Positions 1-10,072 of a DNA stretch of 64,000 nucleotides are shown one piece after another. The stretch is from Bactericera cockerelli (Eukaryota; Arthropoda; Insecta; Hemiptera; Triozidae). Made by a program: the position numbers and the translations under genes. The notes beneath the pieces were generated by a model. That model did not search any database. It was not told where the DNA came from and saw only the letters and a list, made by a program, of their open reading frames with translations. Every line of letters begins with the position of its first letter. Position 1 is the stretch's first letter. The stretch spans positions 9,985,990 through 10,049,989 of the forward strand of contig CM044967.1 of NCBI GenBank assembly GCA_024516035.1, written 5' to 3'.

Positions 1-200
1 TGTTAGATTGGCCAAGCCGTTGGTCTGATAATCCAGAGATCCCGGGTTCGACACCTAGCCGGGACATGACAATTTAATCAAGTTATCCCATTTGGAATTT
101 TGACCACATAATACTAGGTGCATCTTGGACTTACTGCTGAAATAATGGGACTTGTAACTTCTTGTAGAGCGCTATAAATATGGCGATAGTAAAAAAATAA
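1..200 (+). repeat. tRNA-headed SINE (family A), 5' end cut by window edge
   Basis: A tRNA-like head with an A-box-like stretch (tggccaagccgttgg) and a B box (gggttcgacacc) is followed by a body shared with other copies in this window: gggacatgac, gaccacataata, cttggacttactgctg, aataatgggac and a tail ending in tataaatatggcgata. The same order recurs at 13889-14100, 37670-37835 and, inverted, 38421-38619. The last copy defines the full element of about 199 bp. Confidence 0.8.
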
Positions 201-235
201 AAATAAATCAAACCTAAATTGATTACTAATAAAGT

Positions 236-400
236 AATGACGGTCAGAGTTCGCAGGTTCAAAACTCCACTGGAACACAACTTGTTATCCTACAATTTGG
301 CATTTTGACCACATAATAGTACGTCTTGGGCTTACTGCCAGGATAATGAGATTTACAAGTCCTAGTCGGGTAATATACAAACCTAAATCGCCAAAAACTG
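236..400 (+). repeat. SINE family A, degraded second copy
   Basis: It carries the B-box-like gcaggttcaaaactcc and then the family A body (cttgttatcct, ttttgaccacataata, cttgggcttactgcc, ggataatgaga). It lacks a recognisable head and differs more from the other copies, so it is older. Confidence 0.6.
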
Positions 401-2044
401 TTTTGCCTCCCACTTCTTGGAGATCCATTCACCTGACAACAGCCTTTGACAGAAGCAGCTAAAATTAAATAGTCTTTATCAGGAAAGAAAAAATTACGGT
501 GAACCTCGACTGTTTTATTGATCTTGTTTTATTAAAGAAAAGATAGAAGGCCCTTGCATTGCGCACTTGTCGATGGAAAATGTTGTTACAGGTGCTGGGT
601 TTCCCAAGCCTAGGGGAAATGTTCCGTAGTCTGAATGAGATAGGGAGTACCGGTGTTGTCACTCTGTTCAAGTTCCCATGGCAATCTCCTCTTGTATTAG
701 TCTGCTCTTGATGAAATTTTAGAATGCATTTCATGCATTGCTGGTTGAATAGTTCAAGCACCTCGTCCAGCAAATACGCGAAACTTTGATTTTTTCTTGA
801 TTTATCAAGAAATTCTGCAGTTCCGAAATTCTGCGAGACAACCAAATGTTCAAATATGACGGCTCCATTTCGCCAGCACCACCACCTTTGAAATGAAATG
901 TTCTTTTTACATCGGTATTTTATGCAGCAAACCCTGAACTTTGTGCTCAAACACCAAGGGCGCTACGCCGTTTCATTTTGGTGGTGCTGATGGGGAAACG
1001 GTAGCACCACCTTCGAAATGTGATTTTTTTTTTTACATGAGAATTTTGTGCTAAATCTGCAGTAGTAGGAACTAATAATTGAAGAATAATGTTGCATGGC
1101 TGCACCAGAGTTCTGGCACGAGGCATGGCCCTATGTATTTATTTTTCCTAACTCTACTCTACTTACACAATGAGGCATTGTCGTACATCGTTTGGGGCCT
1201 TAATACGGCCCCACCGATGTTGCATAACTATAGTGTAAAAATCCCACCGAACCCTGGAAGATTTGAAGGAACGTTCATTGCCCTCCTACCTCTGCCTAAT
1301 TTAACCGCATCCCCTGATTTTGAATAAAATAAAGTAAAGTTTTCCTAAAAAATTTAAAAAAGCGTTCAAGCTATGTGCAACTGAAAAATACAGCAGAATT
1401 TCGCAACTCTAAATTCTGACAGGTCAATAATTTCGTTAACTTGAAAGAATTGTTGAATTTCGCTCCTATTTAGCACTCGATACCATGATAGTTAGATTGA
1501 ATAGATTCGTAAGTTCATCAAAGAGTTTATAAACTCAACATATTTTTTTTCTTCTGTCGTTTCTCCAAGACCTCCAAGATGGGCGTAAGATTCTTATGAG
1601 ATGAGCTCAAAGCTCAAGATTTCTTGTAGAAGAAAAATGAAAATAACCAAAAAAACAAGTAAAAAAAACAAGCTGAAAATTGTATTTAAAAGGAAAATAA
1701 TTTAATACCAAAGTCAAAAATCTTTTGGGTAATAATTTATAGCTGAAAATAAGATGTATCATGCACTAGACCTGTAAATATTATATCGTTAAGATCGCAT
1801 ATCAACCACTTGTATACGTACACCGATGTATTTTTTGCACCAATGCATGGATTTTTCTTCATTTATTGGAGTAAATGATCACATCATAGACATGAATCTA
1901 GCCTAATAGGATGTAGTGCCAAATAAAATAGTGTAATAATTATATAATATTATTACATTAATGAAGCTCTATTTATAACTCTTCGTAATTTTAATAGATT
2001 AAAATAACATTAATGAGAATAATGAGTAGTTAGAGGTAGGTACA
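401..2044. other. Intergenic DNA, no supported gene
   Basis: The longest open frame is 161 codons on the minus strand (950-465). It resembles no family I know and has no clear splice or start context. Two loosely similar blocks (about 868-930 and 1003-1060) share an agcaccacc...tttacat...ttttgtgc pattern and look like an old duplication. At 1389-1450 there is a piece resembling the left end of the TA-site MITE at 4886-5058 (acagcagaatttcgcaac). The rest is AT-rich without recognisable structure. Confidence 0.5.
1112..1185 (+). repeat. Diverged relative of the 45-bp minisatellite unit
   Basis: The text gaggcatggccctatgtat, cctaactctactcta and gaggcattg matches the unit of the minisatellite at 27061-27345 (gaggcatggccttctatgtat, cctaaccctactcta). 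It is a single degraded copy 26 kb away, so the unit is dispersed and not only tandem. Confidence 0.55.
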
Positions 2045-2049
2045 TAGCA

Positions 2050-2255
2050 GAGAAATGAAGTTAACAACGTCCAGTGAAGTTTGGATTGTATGGATGACTA
2101 TTAAATTTCGTATCCTCCTGATACTGCGGTTACTCCTGGCCCAACCCAGACCGGCTGAGTTTAATGTGGGTAGCTGCTTGGTAAAATTTACAGCGAATTG
2201 AGTAAAACCCCGAAGGTTACACTTAGCAGTAGAAGGGACGTTAAACCCCAAAACA
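2050..2255 (+). repeat. 5S rRNA-derived SINE, degraded copy
   Basis: The head retains gaagttaacaacgtccagtg, a degraded form of the 5S rRNA internal-promoter stretch (GAAGTTAAGCAACGTC). The body shared by this family follows: cccaacccagaccggctgag, gtgggtagctgcttgg and gggacgttaaaccccaaaa at the tail. The better-preserved copy is at 11696-11960. Confidence 0.65.
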
Positions 2256-2369
2256 CAACATGCATAATTCAAATACTTATGAATCTGCTGATAAGCATCT
2301 CACTGCACCGCCGACCCAGATTATACTGAAGTAGGTAGTGCATGTAATGTAATTTCTTTGCTATTTTTT

Positions 2370-2590
2370 AAACCATAACTTTAGTGGGTAGCACAGCATC
2401 AGACTCCAAATCATCATTTGCCCATGTACTTCATTACTTGCTCGTTAAATCGCCACTTATCACTATCCATACAAATAGCTGCTCATTTTTCATCTCGAAG
2501 GTTGAGTGAACCTCATCCAAGTATGAGCAAAAAAATTCTAACCTGCCGGGGATCGAACCCAGGCCTCCGTGCGTGGGGACCTATGGTTAT
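2370..2590 (-). repeat. tRNA-headed SINE (family C), overlapping the 3' end of Fer1
   Basis: Read on the minus strand, a B box (gggttcgatccccggc) is followed by a poly-T stretch, gctcatacttgg, a block resembling aaaaatgagcagct, and gatagtgataagtggcg. The same order is seen at 35455-35165 (also minus). The head of this copy runs directly on from the Fer1 reading frame, so the last ~14 Fer1 codons and its stop appear to be SINE sequence. Confidence 0.7.
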
Positions 2591-2751
2591 AGGAAAAGCT
2601 AGAGTTGGATGTATTCGACAGCTGGCTGTCGCTCTGCTTACTGATGGCGGGACTGTCGGGTGTCCAACTTTGGCGAACATGATCCCGTGGCATCCGTTCT
2701 CCTTGTTGCTTGACCAGGACAGAGAGTGGGCAGCGTATGGAGACCCGTATG
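2538..2751 (-). CDS. Fer1: Fer1 exon 3 (C-terminal motifs, one-base frame break, SINE-derived end)
   Basis: The acceptor is gtttgtttcag. The frame reads [19 protein letters not shown] and IMFAKV, then breaks at 2666-2667, where AAA-GTT-GGA should be AAA-GTT-TGG. With one T added it continues [17 protein letters not shown] and SNSSFSYNH. It then enters the family C SINE at about 2575 and stops at a TAG at 2540-2538 inside it. PTF1A proteins normally end shortly after the corresponding SSF motif, so the SINE seems to have replaced a short native tail. Confidence 0.75.
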
Positions 2752-5282
2752 CTGAAACAAACAACGTTGAATGATGAAATATTGCATTAACCGACCTTAG
2801 TAGCTTGATCGATAAGGCGACGGAATTGTAGCCTGGAGGTCGATGGTTCAAGTCCCAAGTTCAGCAAAGTTTAAGTGAAGCAAGTTTGAATGGTTGTGAC
2901 ATCACGAAAGTGATTAAAATGGTTGGTTGGAAGAGCTCCAGTAAGAATCCTGCCATAAAAAAGGTAGCCAAAAAAAATATTTTTGAATTAAATAAAAGAT
3001 GTAAACTGTTTGCATGGAGGAAAGAAGCTGGTTGCGGGTGGAAGTTTTAGGGCCAAATTAAAAAATAGGATTACAAAATAGGATAATCTAGACAGACCCT
3101 TAAGTCGGACTACAGTGCTCTGTGATTGCTTGAAACTCTGACTTGAGGGACGGTCTGGGTAAAGTAATTTGTAATTCTTACGTTTGTCTCAGCAAGGCAA
3201 AGTACACTAGAGCACTTCTCAATATTTATCTCCCGGGATTGGCACAAACAAGGCCGGGATGACCGGGGTCCCAAATGTTTCACTCATTGGGATCCTGTCT
3301 TAACTAACTTACCTAAAACATTGTTTCACAACGCTCAGGTGGGATCCCTGCTCTATTACCTAATGTTTATATACCTAGATAACAATTCGCACCTTAGGTT
3401 ACCCATAAATAAATTGAAATTTCACCTAATGTGAGGAGAGGGGGAATGATTACGCAATTGAAGAAAAATCATAGAAAATGAGTTTTTTCCATTCAAATTC
3501 GTTCAATAAAATAATTCTTTGTCCATGGTACACATAACTCATATCAAGTGTTTCAACCTAACAAAACATCGTGACAGACGAAACAAATGAGTGATGATCT
3601 ACCAGTAATTCACCGCGCGGTTTTGCCGTCTAATACATCATGACGAAGAGGGGTGGGGGAGATAATTAACTCCCCATTCTCTCGACAATTTGTTCCGCTT
3701 CTCAATTTTATTATTGTTATTCTTCGTGCAAAGGAGGTTCTGCTTCAATTGTAACAGCTGGTTTCCGATTCTTTCTCCCAGTAATAACAATCACCTTACC
3801 TATCTATTTGTGTTATATCGAATCGTAGCCATGTACATGTGTACCTATATTTTGACCATGAACCATATATGTATATTAATTTGGTAAACTCTTTTTTGAA
3901 AAGATTACCAAAATTGGAACGTATTTGGAAGTTGCCGAATGTTGAAAACTTAGATTTGGCATAAGTGCATGCATAACCAGCATAACCCGTACAGCGGTAC
4001 AAGATAAAATACTTATTTCACCCGATCTCATGTAAATAAAATTCATTTACACAAAGTAAAAATGACAAAATAGAATAATAATTATTGTCTACAATCAAAT
4101 CTACATCCAAACGGTAGCTGAAAATTAACTGTGTTGCCAAATCGAAAAACAAGTAGGTTATAATATACATTTAAAGAAAATATATAATAACTTTTATACC
4201 TTTCATGTATTAGAAAGTAGTAAAATATGTACTAAGAGGGTCGTTTCCGATCTTGTGATTACGAGTTTAATGATTTATAATTTAAATTATATTATTTAAC
4301 TCACCCCGAACTATGATTTTCTTAGGTTCCTCTTTAGGTGGTTGACGATGAATTTTGCCACTGACGGAAACTTTGGTTGTGCCCTCCGCAGATGAGTTTG
4401 TCCTATCATGTCGCACCAGATCACTCAGAAATTTAATGTAGCCGATAGCGAGCTTTAAAGTGTCCACCTTGGACAGTCGCTTCTCATAGGGTAACGTGGG
4501 AATGTGCGCTCGTAAGCCTTCGAAAGCGTCGTTGATACTTTGCATGCGCCGTCGCTCGCGCAGATTCGCTGCCTGGCGCTGAATGATCTGCTGCTGAGGA
4601 CACTTGCTGCGCCGTCTCCTTCTCACTCGACCAATGTGGCTTTCTGGAAATAGCAATCAAACACAACTGATCACTAAACAATACCTCTAAAGTTTAAAAT
4701 AAATATGAGGTACTAATAGATTATTTTGTTAATAATAAATTCATTAATACCTATCTTTCTTCTCATTATAAGGAAAAACAATAAATCAAAGTACATAATT
4801 ATAAACTTTGTTTCGTGTTAATATAGGCTGGTGGCGAGTGCTACTTGACGAGCGCTCGCCTCCCGGCGAGCTTGATAACATAATACAGTAGAATTCCGCA
4901 AACTCAAATTCAAGGGACAGAAGCATCTTTTAGAGTCGAGAGTTTCGAGTTATCGGGATTTCGAATAAGGAGCGCAGTTTGACTAGGGCCAAAGAATTCT
5001 TTCAAGTTGACGGGTTTTTCGACGTATCGGTATTTTGAATTAGCGAGATTCTACTGTATGAGATGGCTGGTATAGCTGTTGTTTCATGTATAGCTGTTGT
5101 TTATGGTTACGAAATAGAAAGCGGTGGGGCTCACCTCCGTTTCCCTCCTGGTCGCTGCTGTAGCAATAACTAGCCGAGCTGTCTGAATCCTCATCCTCAT
5201 CGTAGAAGAACAAATCGTTGCTGGAGCTGCTGCCACTCCCCCCGCCTCCACCGTATGGCTCCGAGGTGTCTAGCTCGTACAT
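2538..5282 (-). CDS. Fer1: bHLH transcription factor, Fer1/PTF1A family (3 exons)
   Basis: This is a class II basic helix-loop-helix activator, which binds E-boxes with an E-protein partner in the nucleus. PTF1A in vertebrates specifies pancreas and inhibitory neurons; Fer1 is its fly counterpart. The acidic, Gly/Ser-rich N-terminus is in exon 1 (5282-5135). Exon 2 (4643-4305) holds an Arg-rich stretch, the basic region ([20 protein letters not shown]) and helix-loop-helix ([20 protein letters not shown]), nearly identical to PTF1A. Exon 3 (2751-2538) holds the diagnostic C-terminal motifs AHSLSW and FAKVWTPDSP. Splice sites are GT-AG; phase is 1 at both introns. Exon 3 has a one-base deletion at 2666-2667 that separates AKV from WTPDSP. 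With it corrected the protein is about 233 residues, close to insect relatives. The start could instead be the upstream in-frame ATG at 5372. Confidence 0.9.
2789..2960 (+). repeat. tRNA-headed SINE (family B) in Fer1 intron 2
   Basis: The head accgaccttagtagcttgat and the B-box region ggaggtcgatggttcaagtc are followed by cagcaaagtt, gcaagtttgaatggttgtga, catcacgaaagtgatta and a 3' aag-rich end. Related copies are at 21964-22400, 55245-55375 and, inverted, at 27862-27925 and 44770-44912. Confidence 0.75.
3050..3180. mobile_element. MITE with CCAATCA core (family M1), Fer1 intron 2
   Basis: It starts agggccaaatta...ataggatta, has the internal ctacagtgctctgtgattg with cttgaaactctgacttgagg, and ends near gtaatttgtaatt. 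It is a degraded relative of the copies at 6580-6728 and 45573-45718. Confidence 0.6.
4305..4643 (-). CDS. Fer1: Fer1 exon 2 (bHLH domain)
   Basis: It is 339 nt, bounded by a tatttccag acceptor and a gtgag donor, phase 1 to phase 1. It encodes [13 protein letters not shown] and the full bHLH domain, ending KKIIVR. The frame is intact throughout. This exon alone identifies the family. Confidence 0.93.
4886..5058. mobile_element. Pogo/Tigger-like MITE with TA target site in Fer1 intron 1
   Basis: The ends are inverted repeats: CAGTAGAATTCCGCAAACTC on the left and, inverted, the right end agcgagattctactg. Both are flanked by TA. It is about 173 bp and has no coding capacity. It lies within about 80 bp of the exon 1 donor. 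Ends starting CAGTAGAA with TA duplications are typical of pogo/Tigger-type elements of the Tc1/mariner group; the superfamily assignment is inference. Confidence 0.7.
5135..5282 (-). CDS. Fer1: Fer1 exon 1 (N-terminal acidic and Gly/Ser region)
   Basis: It starts [15 protein letters not shown] and contains [20 protein letters not shown]. The donor follows GGA G at 5135 (gtgag on the minus strand), giving phase 1. An in-frame ATG at 5372 would add 30 residues (MCEPGLCELQ...), so the start is undecided. I prefer 5282 because acidic and aromatic residues begin there. Confidence 0.75.
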
Positions 5283-5399
5283 AATCCTGCTACTGCGACA
5301 CAGGAGAGGGGATTCCCGAGAGTTTCGAGAAAGCAGGTTGAGTTGGAGCTCGCAAAGGCCGGGCTCACACATTCAGGCGGACATTCAAGCTTTGTAGAG

Positions 5400-5660
5400 A
5401 AGGAGAGAGATTGATCAGCCAGGACAGATGAGTTCAGCCGGTCATTCTGTAATAATAATAATTTTCTTTTTTTTTTACAATAATAAGGTTTGATATATTT
5501 GTTATTTTAAAAAAAGAACAGAACATTGTCATCATTTATCTAATTTTCATTGTATGAAAGCGCTGCTCCATCATTAAATCCATACGAGGTTCTTGTATGT
5601 TCTTTGTGTTATTATATCACAGTTTTGGTGTGTATCGGAGAATTATAGGACTTTTTCTTT
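5400..5660. promoter_or_regulatory. Presumed upstream region of Fer1
   Basis: This is the DNA directly upstream of the Fer1 exon 1 on the minus strand. I see no convincing TATA box. It is AT-rich with a run of T at 5466-5475. The role is inferred from position only. Confidence 0.25.
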
Positions 5661-5669
5661 TCTTTTGTA

Positions 5670-6110
5670 TTCTTGTGTGTATTTTGCCCATAATTCTGCC
5701 ACTGGTCGCTGCTCACTTTAAAGCAGTGTTACAGTGTGATGGTTGCCGATAGATGGCAATGCAGCCAGTAACTGATTCAATTTTATAGTTCCAGTTTTCC
5801 ACCAACTTTTTTAATAGTCATTATTTCGAAATAAATTGAACCTACAACTTTGTGAAAAGCTCTCTTGAATTATTTATTTATAAAACTAAAATAAGCTGGT
5901 ACTTATTTTTCCTCACGAGGTATGAGTGGAAACCGGACACTCAAGTACAGGCTTGCACGCAAGAAGACTGTGGTTCGAATCCCAGTAGAGTCGCAATTTC
6001 TTTGACTCAGTAGTTTGGATGTTATCTACAGGATTAACTCATACTTGGTGAGGAAAAAAGTAGCTCATTTGATCCGACCAGCGACCAGAGACTGAATTAT
6101 TAGCAAAATA
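5670..6110. repeat. Composite of SINE family C copies in opposite orientations
   Basis: The block at 5905-5960 (cttatttttcctcacgaggt, atgagtgg) and the block at 6030-6100 (actcatacttggtgagg, aaaaaagtagctcat, gaccagcgaccag) are inverted relative to each other. The stretch 5940-6010 holds a tRNA-like B box (ggttcgaatccc). The tail words ctgccactggtcgctgctca at 5695-5714 also match the copy at 35268-35300. Two copies were probably inserted in opposite directions. Confidence 0.6.
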
Positions 6111-6579
6111 AGGTGCTAGGATATTAGAGACAGGAAAAAGTCCTTTATGATTCTGCACTACCCTACTAAAAGTGTGATATAATATCACAGTTAAACACTT
6201 ATTAAGAGCCCCTTTATTCTAGAAGTTGCTTTAGTGCCATTATTATTTGGTCAAAGTCTTGAATAAATGAGGAAATTTCATGCATTGGTTGGATACCTAT
6301 AGTATACCTACCTACCTATTCTACCTGGATCACCAGACTAGAGTCTTAACCACTACGGCCACCAAATGTTACTTACTTTCCATGTACGATGAGTATATTC
6401 AGAACTATTACCTGCTGATGAGAGCAAATAAGCTCGAAACAGTTGCCCAGGTATGTCCTGATATTCATGTACATCTAGTACAACTTCTCACTTTTCTGTT
6501 TATACTTATCTTTTATTATAAAAAGACTTGAGTATGACTTGAGTACCAAATTTAAAATGATTCCCTTGTGTGTCTATAA

Positions 6580-6728
6580 GGTCCGATTTATGAAATAGGA
6601 TTACAACAAAGGTAAGCCAGATCGTTCATCAAGTCGGAGTTTCAACCAATCACAGCCCACTATAGTGCGACTTGAGCGAGGGTCTGGCTTATCTTCCGTT
6701 GTAATCCTATTTCGCAATACGGTCCTAT
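6580..6728. mobile_element. MITE with CCAATCA core (family M1), well preserved
   Basis: Terminal inverted repeats are aggtccgatttatgaaatag and, inverted, ctatttcgcaatacggtcct. The core is tttcaaccaatcacagccca followed by ctatagtg. About 148 bp, no open frame. It is one of about ten copies in the window. Confidence 0.8.
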
Positions 6729-6729
6729 G

Positions 6730-7670
6730 ACTTTGGGTTACTCTTGGGAGCTTCGATACCCAACAGACGGAGACTTGAAAAAAATCATGGATGCAAAGTG
6801 AAAGGACTCCTTCTTGAAATCCAGGGGATAGGAAAATTCCTGTCTAGATATTATCTTAGCATAAAAATATTCTTTTGAAAAGACTTGTAAATACAATTTT
6901 GGAACCTCAATTTTTGTAAAGGACCTTTATAGTAAATACGAATCGGGTTTGTATTGTTATTTTCACATTGTTTCATTAACTGTTTGGACCAAATTTGAGA
7001 GACGCTTTTCTTGAAAACGCTGGCGAATCTAGGTATGGATCAAGCTGATCAAGGTCTTAGGTGATTTTGACGAGACGTTTGGAGATATTGAAAAAGGTAC
7101 CTGGGTACGTATTTCTTATTTGAAAGAATTTTCTTAAAATAGTTATGGGTGAAGCCTTTGGAAGAATTTCGACTAGTTTTGGGTTTGATGAGGCATATCT
7201 TGGGATTTAATGCTATCATCATAGGGTGGCGTCAGCGTGAACCAAGTTTATAGTGTCTACTGGTCTACTCCCTGTTTATAGTCCCCCGTCCAGACTATTT
7301 AATGCTAGTCAAATGAATTAGGTTCTGACTCGATAGTTTGAAGTTCTATTCGACCACCAACAGTACCTACCAACTCTGAAAATTTATATGAAGCTATATT
7401 CAATAGACTGGTGTAAGCATCACAAGATATTCTTTATCCCGCTCAAAATTAGCCGGAATTACGCCACAGGAGACTCAAACCGATAAACTTTCAGATGAAT
7501 CATTTGGGTTCAGGGAAAAACAAATTGACTATATTACAATTAAATATTAACTTTTTAAATGAATAGCAAAGTATTAGTTCTAAAAGTGCACAAAAGAATA
7601 TGAGCAGACATGAGAGAAAATAATGACAGATGAACTTGACCAATGATGAAGTTATGACCAGGAACACTTA
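6730..7670. other. Intergenic DNA, nothing recognised
   Basis: No open frame with protein-like character, no tandem repeat and no recognisable element ends were seen. Confidence 0.4.
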
Positions 7671-7674
7671 AAGT

Positions 7675-7803
7675 TGAATCATAAAACAGGATTAGATTTA
7701 ATCTAAGTGGACACTATCCCTTAAAATGGGCTATAGTGTGCTGTGATTGGTTGAAAACTCCGACTTGAGGGCGTGTCAAGGCTTAGATGTGGCCCTTAGA
7801 AGT
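7675..7803. mobile_element. MITE with CCAATCA core (family M1)
   Basis: Left end gaatcataaaacaggattag, internal tagtgtgctgtgattggttg and actccgacttgagggcgtg, right end near cttagatgtggccctt. The right inverted repeat is eroded. Confidence 0.7.
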
Positions 7804-7921
7804 CTTCGAACTGAAGTAAATAATTGGAATGGTTTCTTGATAAATGGACAGAAATCAGGGAGAAGAATATAGGTCAAATTGACAGAGGCAGAAAAGAAGA
7901 AGAAAAAGAGATAACCAATAT

Positions 7922-7953
7922 TTCTAGGAGGATTTCTTACTAAATCCTCCTAG
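7922..7953. repeat. Perfect short palindrome
   Basis: The arms tctaggaggattt and aaatcctcctaga are perfect reverse complements separated by about six bases. Function unknown; it could be the scar or the end of an element. Confidence 0.6.
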
Positions 7954-8071
7954 ACATATTATGAAACCTAGTAGACCTAGTATTATGAAAGTTATCAAAA
8001 GTTACAGAGCTTAGACTGAAAATCAAGAACTATGACAACAATATTAGGTGTTGGGTAATAGTTCCTAAGCA

Positions 8072-8296
8072 GAAACATTAATGAAATGAAAATTTCATTT
8101 TATTTAATGATAGATAACTACTAAATTAATTATTTAGTGAAATGGCTTTCTATTTTTTGTTCTCTGAGTTGTGGACAGCTCCCAGCTGACGCGAGCTAGC
8201 AGGCCGATACAGCTATCCTGGGATGTCTGGAGCTCAGAGAATCTAGCCATTTCAATTAATAATTTCATTTAGTAGTTATCATTTCATTTCATTAGA
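8072..8296. mobile_element. Foldback MITE, ~220 bp
   Basis: The left arm taatgaaatgaaa, gataactactaaattaatta, gtgaaatggct and the right arm agccatttcaattaataatt, gtagttatcatttcatttca are inverted repeats of about 75 bases with small gaps. The centre (8165-8235) is GC-richer than its surroundings and not repeated elsewhere in the window. No coding capacity. Confidence 0.65.
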
Positions 8297-8299
8297 ATT

Positions 8300-9092
8300 A
8301 TTTAGAATTCTGCTTTAGAATTATTATTCCACGCTGTCGTGGTTCTTGATTTTCAGTCTCTCTAACTTGAGTTAACTTTCTTCTTCATTATTTGTCTCAA
8401 TTTGTAACCAATATTCTTCTTATCAATATAAAAAGAACTCTGAGCAGTGAGCACAGATTGTAGATTTTATTTTTGATATTAATTTTAAGTTTATATTAGT
8501 AGGTACATAAAATAGCAACTTACCTTTCCAATGTGACTTGATAGTTTTTCTCAATCACAGATAATTTTAGCAAGTTGGTCACATAACATATTATACTTAT
8601 TTAAAATATTTCTATTATTCACACATTAGTACCTACTAATCAATCGAAAATGGAACATCTTGTATTAATTTCAAAAACCACAGAGATTTGTAGTGGAAAA
8701 CAAAAGTAGATAATTGTTAACATAGGTTGAAAGAAAGACTTATGGCACAAATTTATTTATGTGTAACACCGGATGTTTATAAATTCGAACACTTATACTT
8801 TTGAAATAACTTTAAAACTACTCAAGATAGATAACAAACAATTTCACACGACATAGATCAATCAATTTAGAAAGATGCCCAATTTAAATCCAAAACTGTA
8901 ACCAGTAACGCGTGGACACTGAGAGATAGTGAACAGAAAGAACTGTGGGGTTAAAGGTGAACTTGCATGGAAAATGTGAAAACCCAGGCGAGCATGCCTT
9001 TGATAAGGGAAGTGAAAATTATCACAAGGGGGCGTGGTGCATTCAGAATGTTTGAACGCGGGGCATTTTCATTGGAGTGATGGAGGTCCCTC
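8300..9092. other. Intergenic DNA, nothing recognised
   Basis: AT-rich sequence without protein-like open frames. It leads into the 104-bp satellite. Confidence 0.4.
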
Positions 9093-9711
9093 TTTCAAGA
9101 TTAGTTACATGAGTATTGTAAATATTAAACTAAAGATTAGTTAATAATCTACAGTTTAGAGAGCTTTCCAATCGATCACTTGATGATAAGTACACATTTC
9201 AAGATTAGTTACATGAGTATTGTAAATATTATACTAAAGATTAGTTAATAATCTACAGTTTAGAGAGCTTTCCAATCGATCACTTGATGATAAGTACACA
9301 TTTCAAGATTAGTTACATGAGTATTGTAAATATTATACTAAAGATTAGTTAATAATCTACAGTTTAGAGAGCTTTCCAATCGATCACTTGATGATAAGTA
9401 CACATTTCAAGATTAGTTACATGAGTATTGTAAATATTATACTAAAGATTAGTTAATAATCTACAGTTTAGAGAGCTTTCCAATCGATCACTTGATTATA
9501 AGGACACATTTCAAGATTAGTTACATGAGTATTGTAAATATTCAACTAAAGATTAGTTAATAATGTACAGTTTAGAGAGCTTTCCAATCGATCACTTGAT
9601 TATAAGTACACATTTCAAGATTTACATGAGTATTGTAAATATTAAACTAAAGATTAGTTAATAATCTACAGTTTAGAGAGCTTTCCAATCGATCATTTGA
9701 TAATAAGTACA
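9093..9711. repeat. Six-copy tandem satellite, 104-bp unit
   Basis: Units begin with tttcaagattagttacatga at 9093, 9197, 9301, 9405, 9509 and 9613, an exact 104-base spacing. Copies 1-5 are almost identical, and copy 6 lacks four bases (agattagttac reads agatttac). Each unit contains aagattagttaataatcta, an imperfect palindrome, and tccaatcgatcacttgat. There are no variable spacers, so it is not CRISPR-like. Confidence 0.95.
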
Positions 9712-9824
9712 TATGTATTAAAGGATACTTATTTATACTGACCGATTAGAACTAAAGAGTATAATTATAAGGTCCCTTTATTCCAGTAGTTTTTTGGTGC
9801 CATTAATTCGTAAATGGTTTATGG

Positions 9825-10072
9825 GTAAAATTATGAAACAGGATAAGTTAATCATTAGTGGATAGTGTGGATACTATGCCTTAACTTTCACCTTGACAAC
9901 AACTGTAGAGGTCATATCTAAGCCGGGCTTTGTAGCGGTATATTACCACTGTGGCGTAACGGAGCTGTAGCCAGCCTTCGTGATGGAAAATGTTGTTTTA
10001 AAATACCTATCGGCCAGACGATAAAATCTAAGGTAGGCTAAGATTTACTAATCCTGTTTCATAATAATTCCC
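9825..10072. mobile_element. MITE family M1-like copy with internal insertion
   Basis: The left end attatgaaacaggataag and right end aatcctgtttcataataatt are inverted repeats as in family M1, but the interior (9890-10040) is not the usual core. Either a diverged subfamily or a copy carrying an insertion. Confidence 0.5.

Noticed and set aside
1..66. Possible tRNA gene (A and B box, gggttcgacacc)
   Set aside because: The same head is attached to a shared body at several other places and the cloverleaf is incomplete; it is a SINE.
465..950. 161-codon minus-strand frame
   Set aside because: No recognisable domain, no homolog known to me, and no splice or promoter context. Frames of this length occur by chance in 64 kb.
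9093..9711. CRISPR-like array
   Set aside because: Units are contiguous identical 104-mers without spacers, in a eukaryotic genome.
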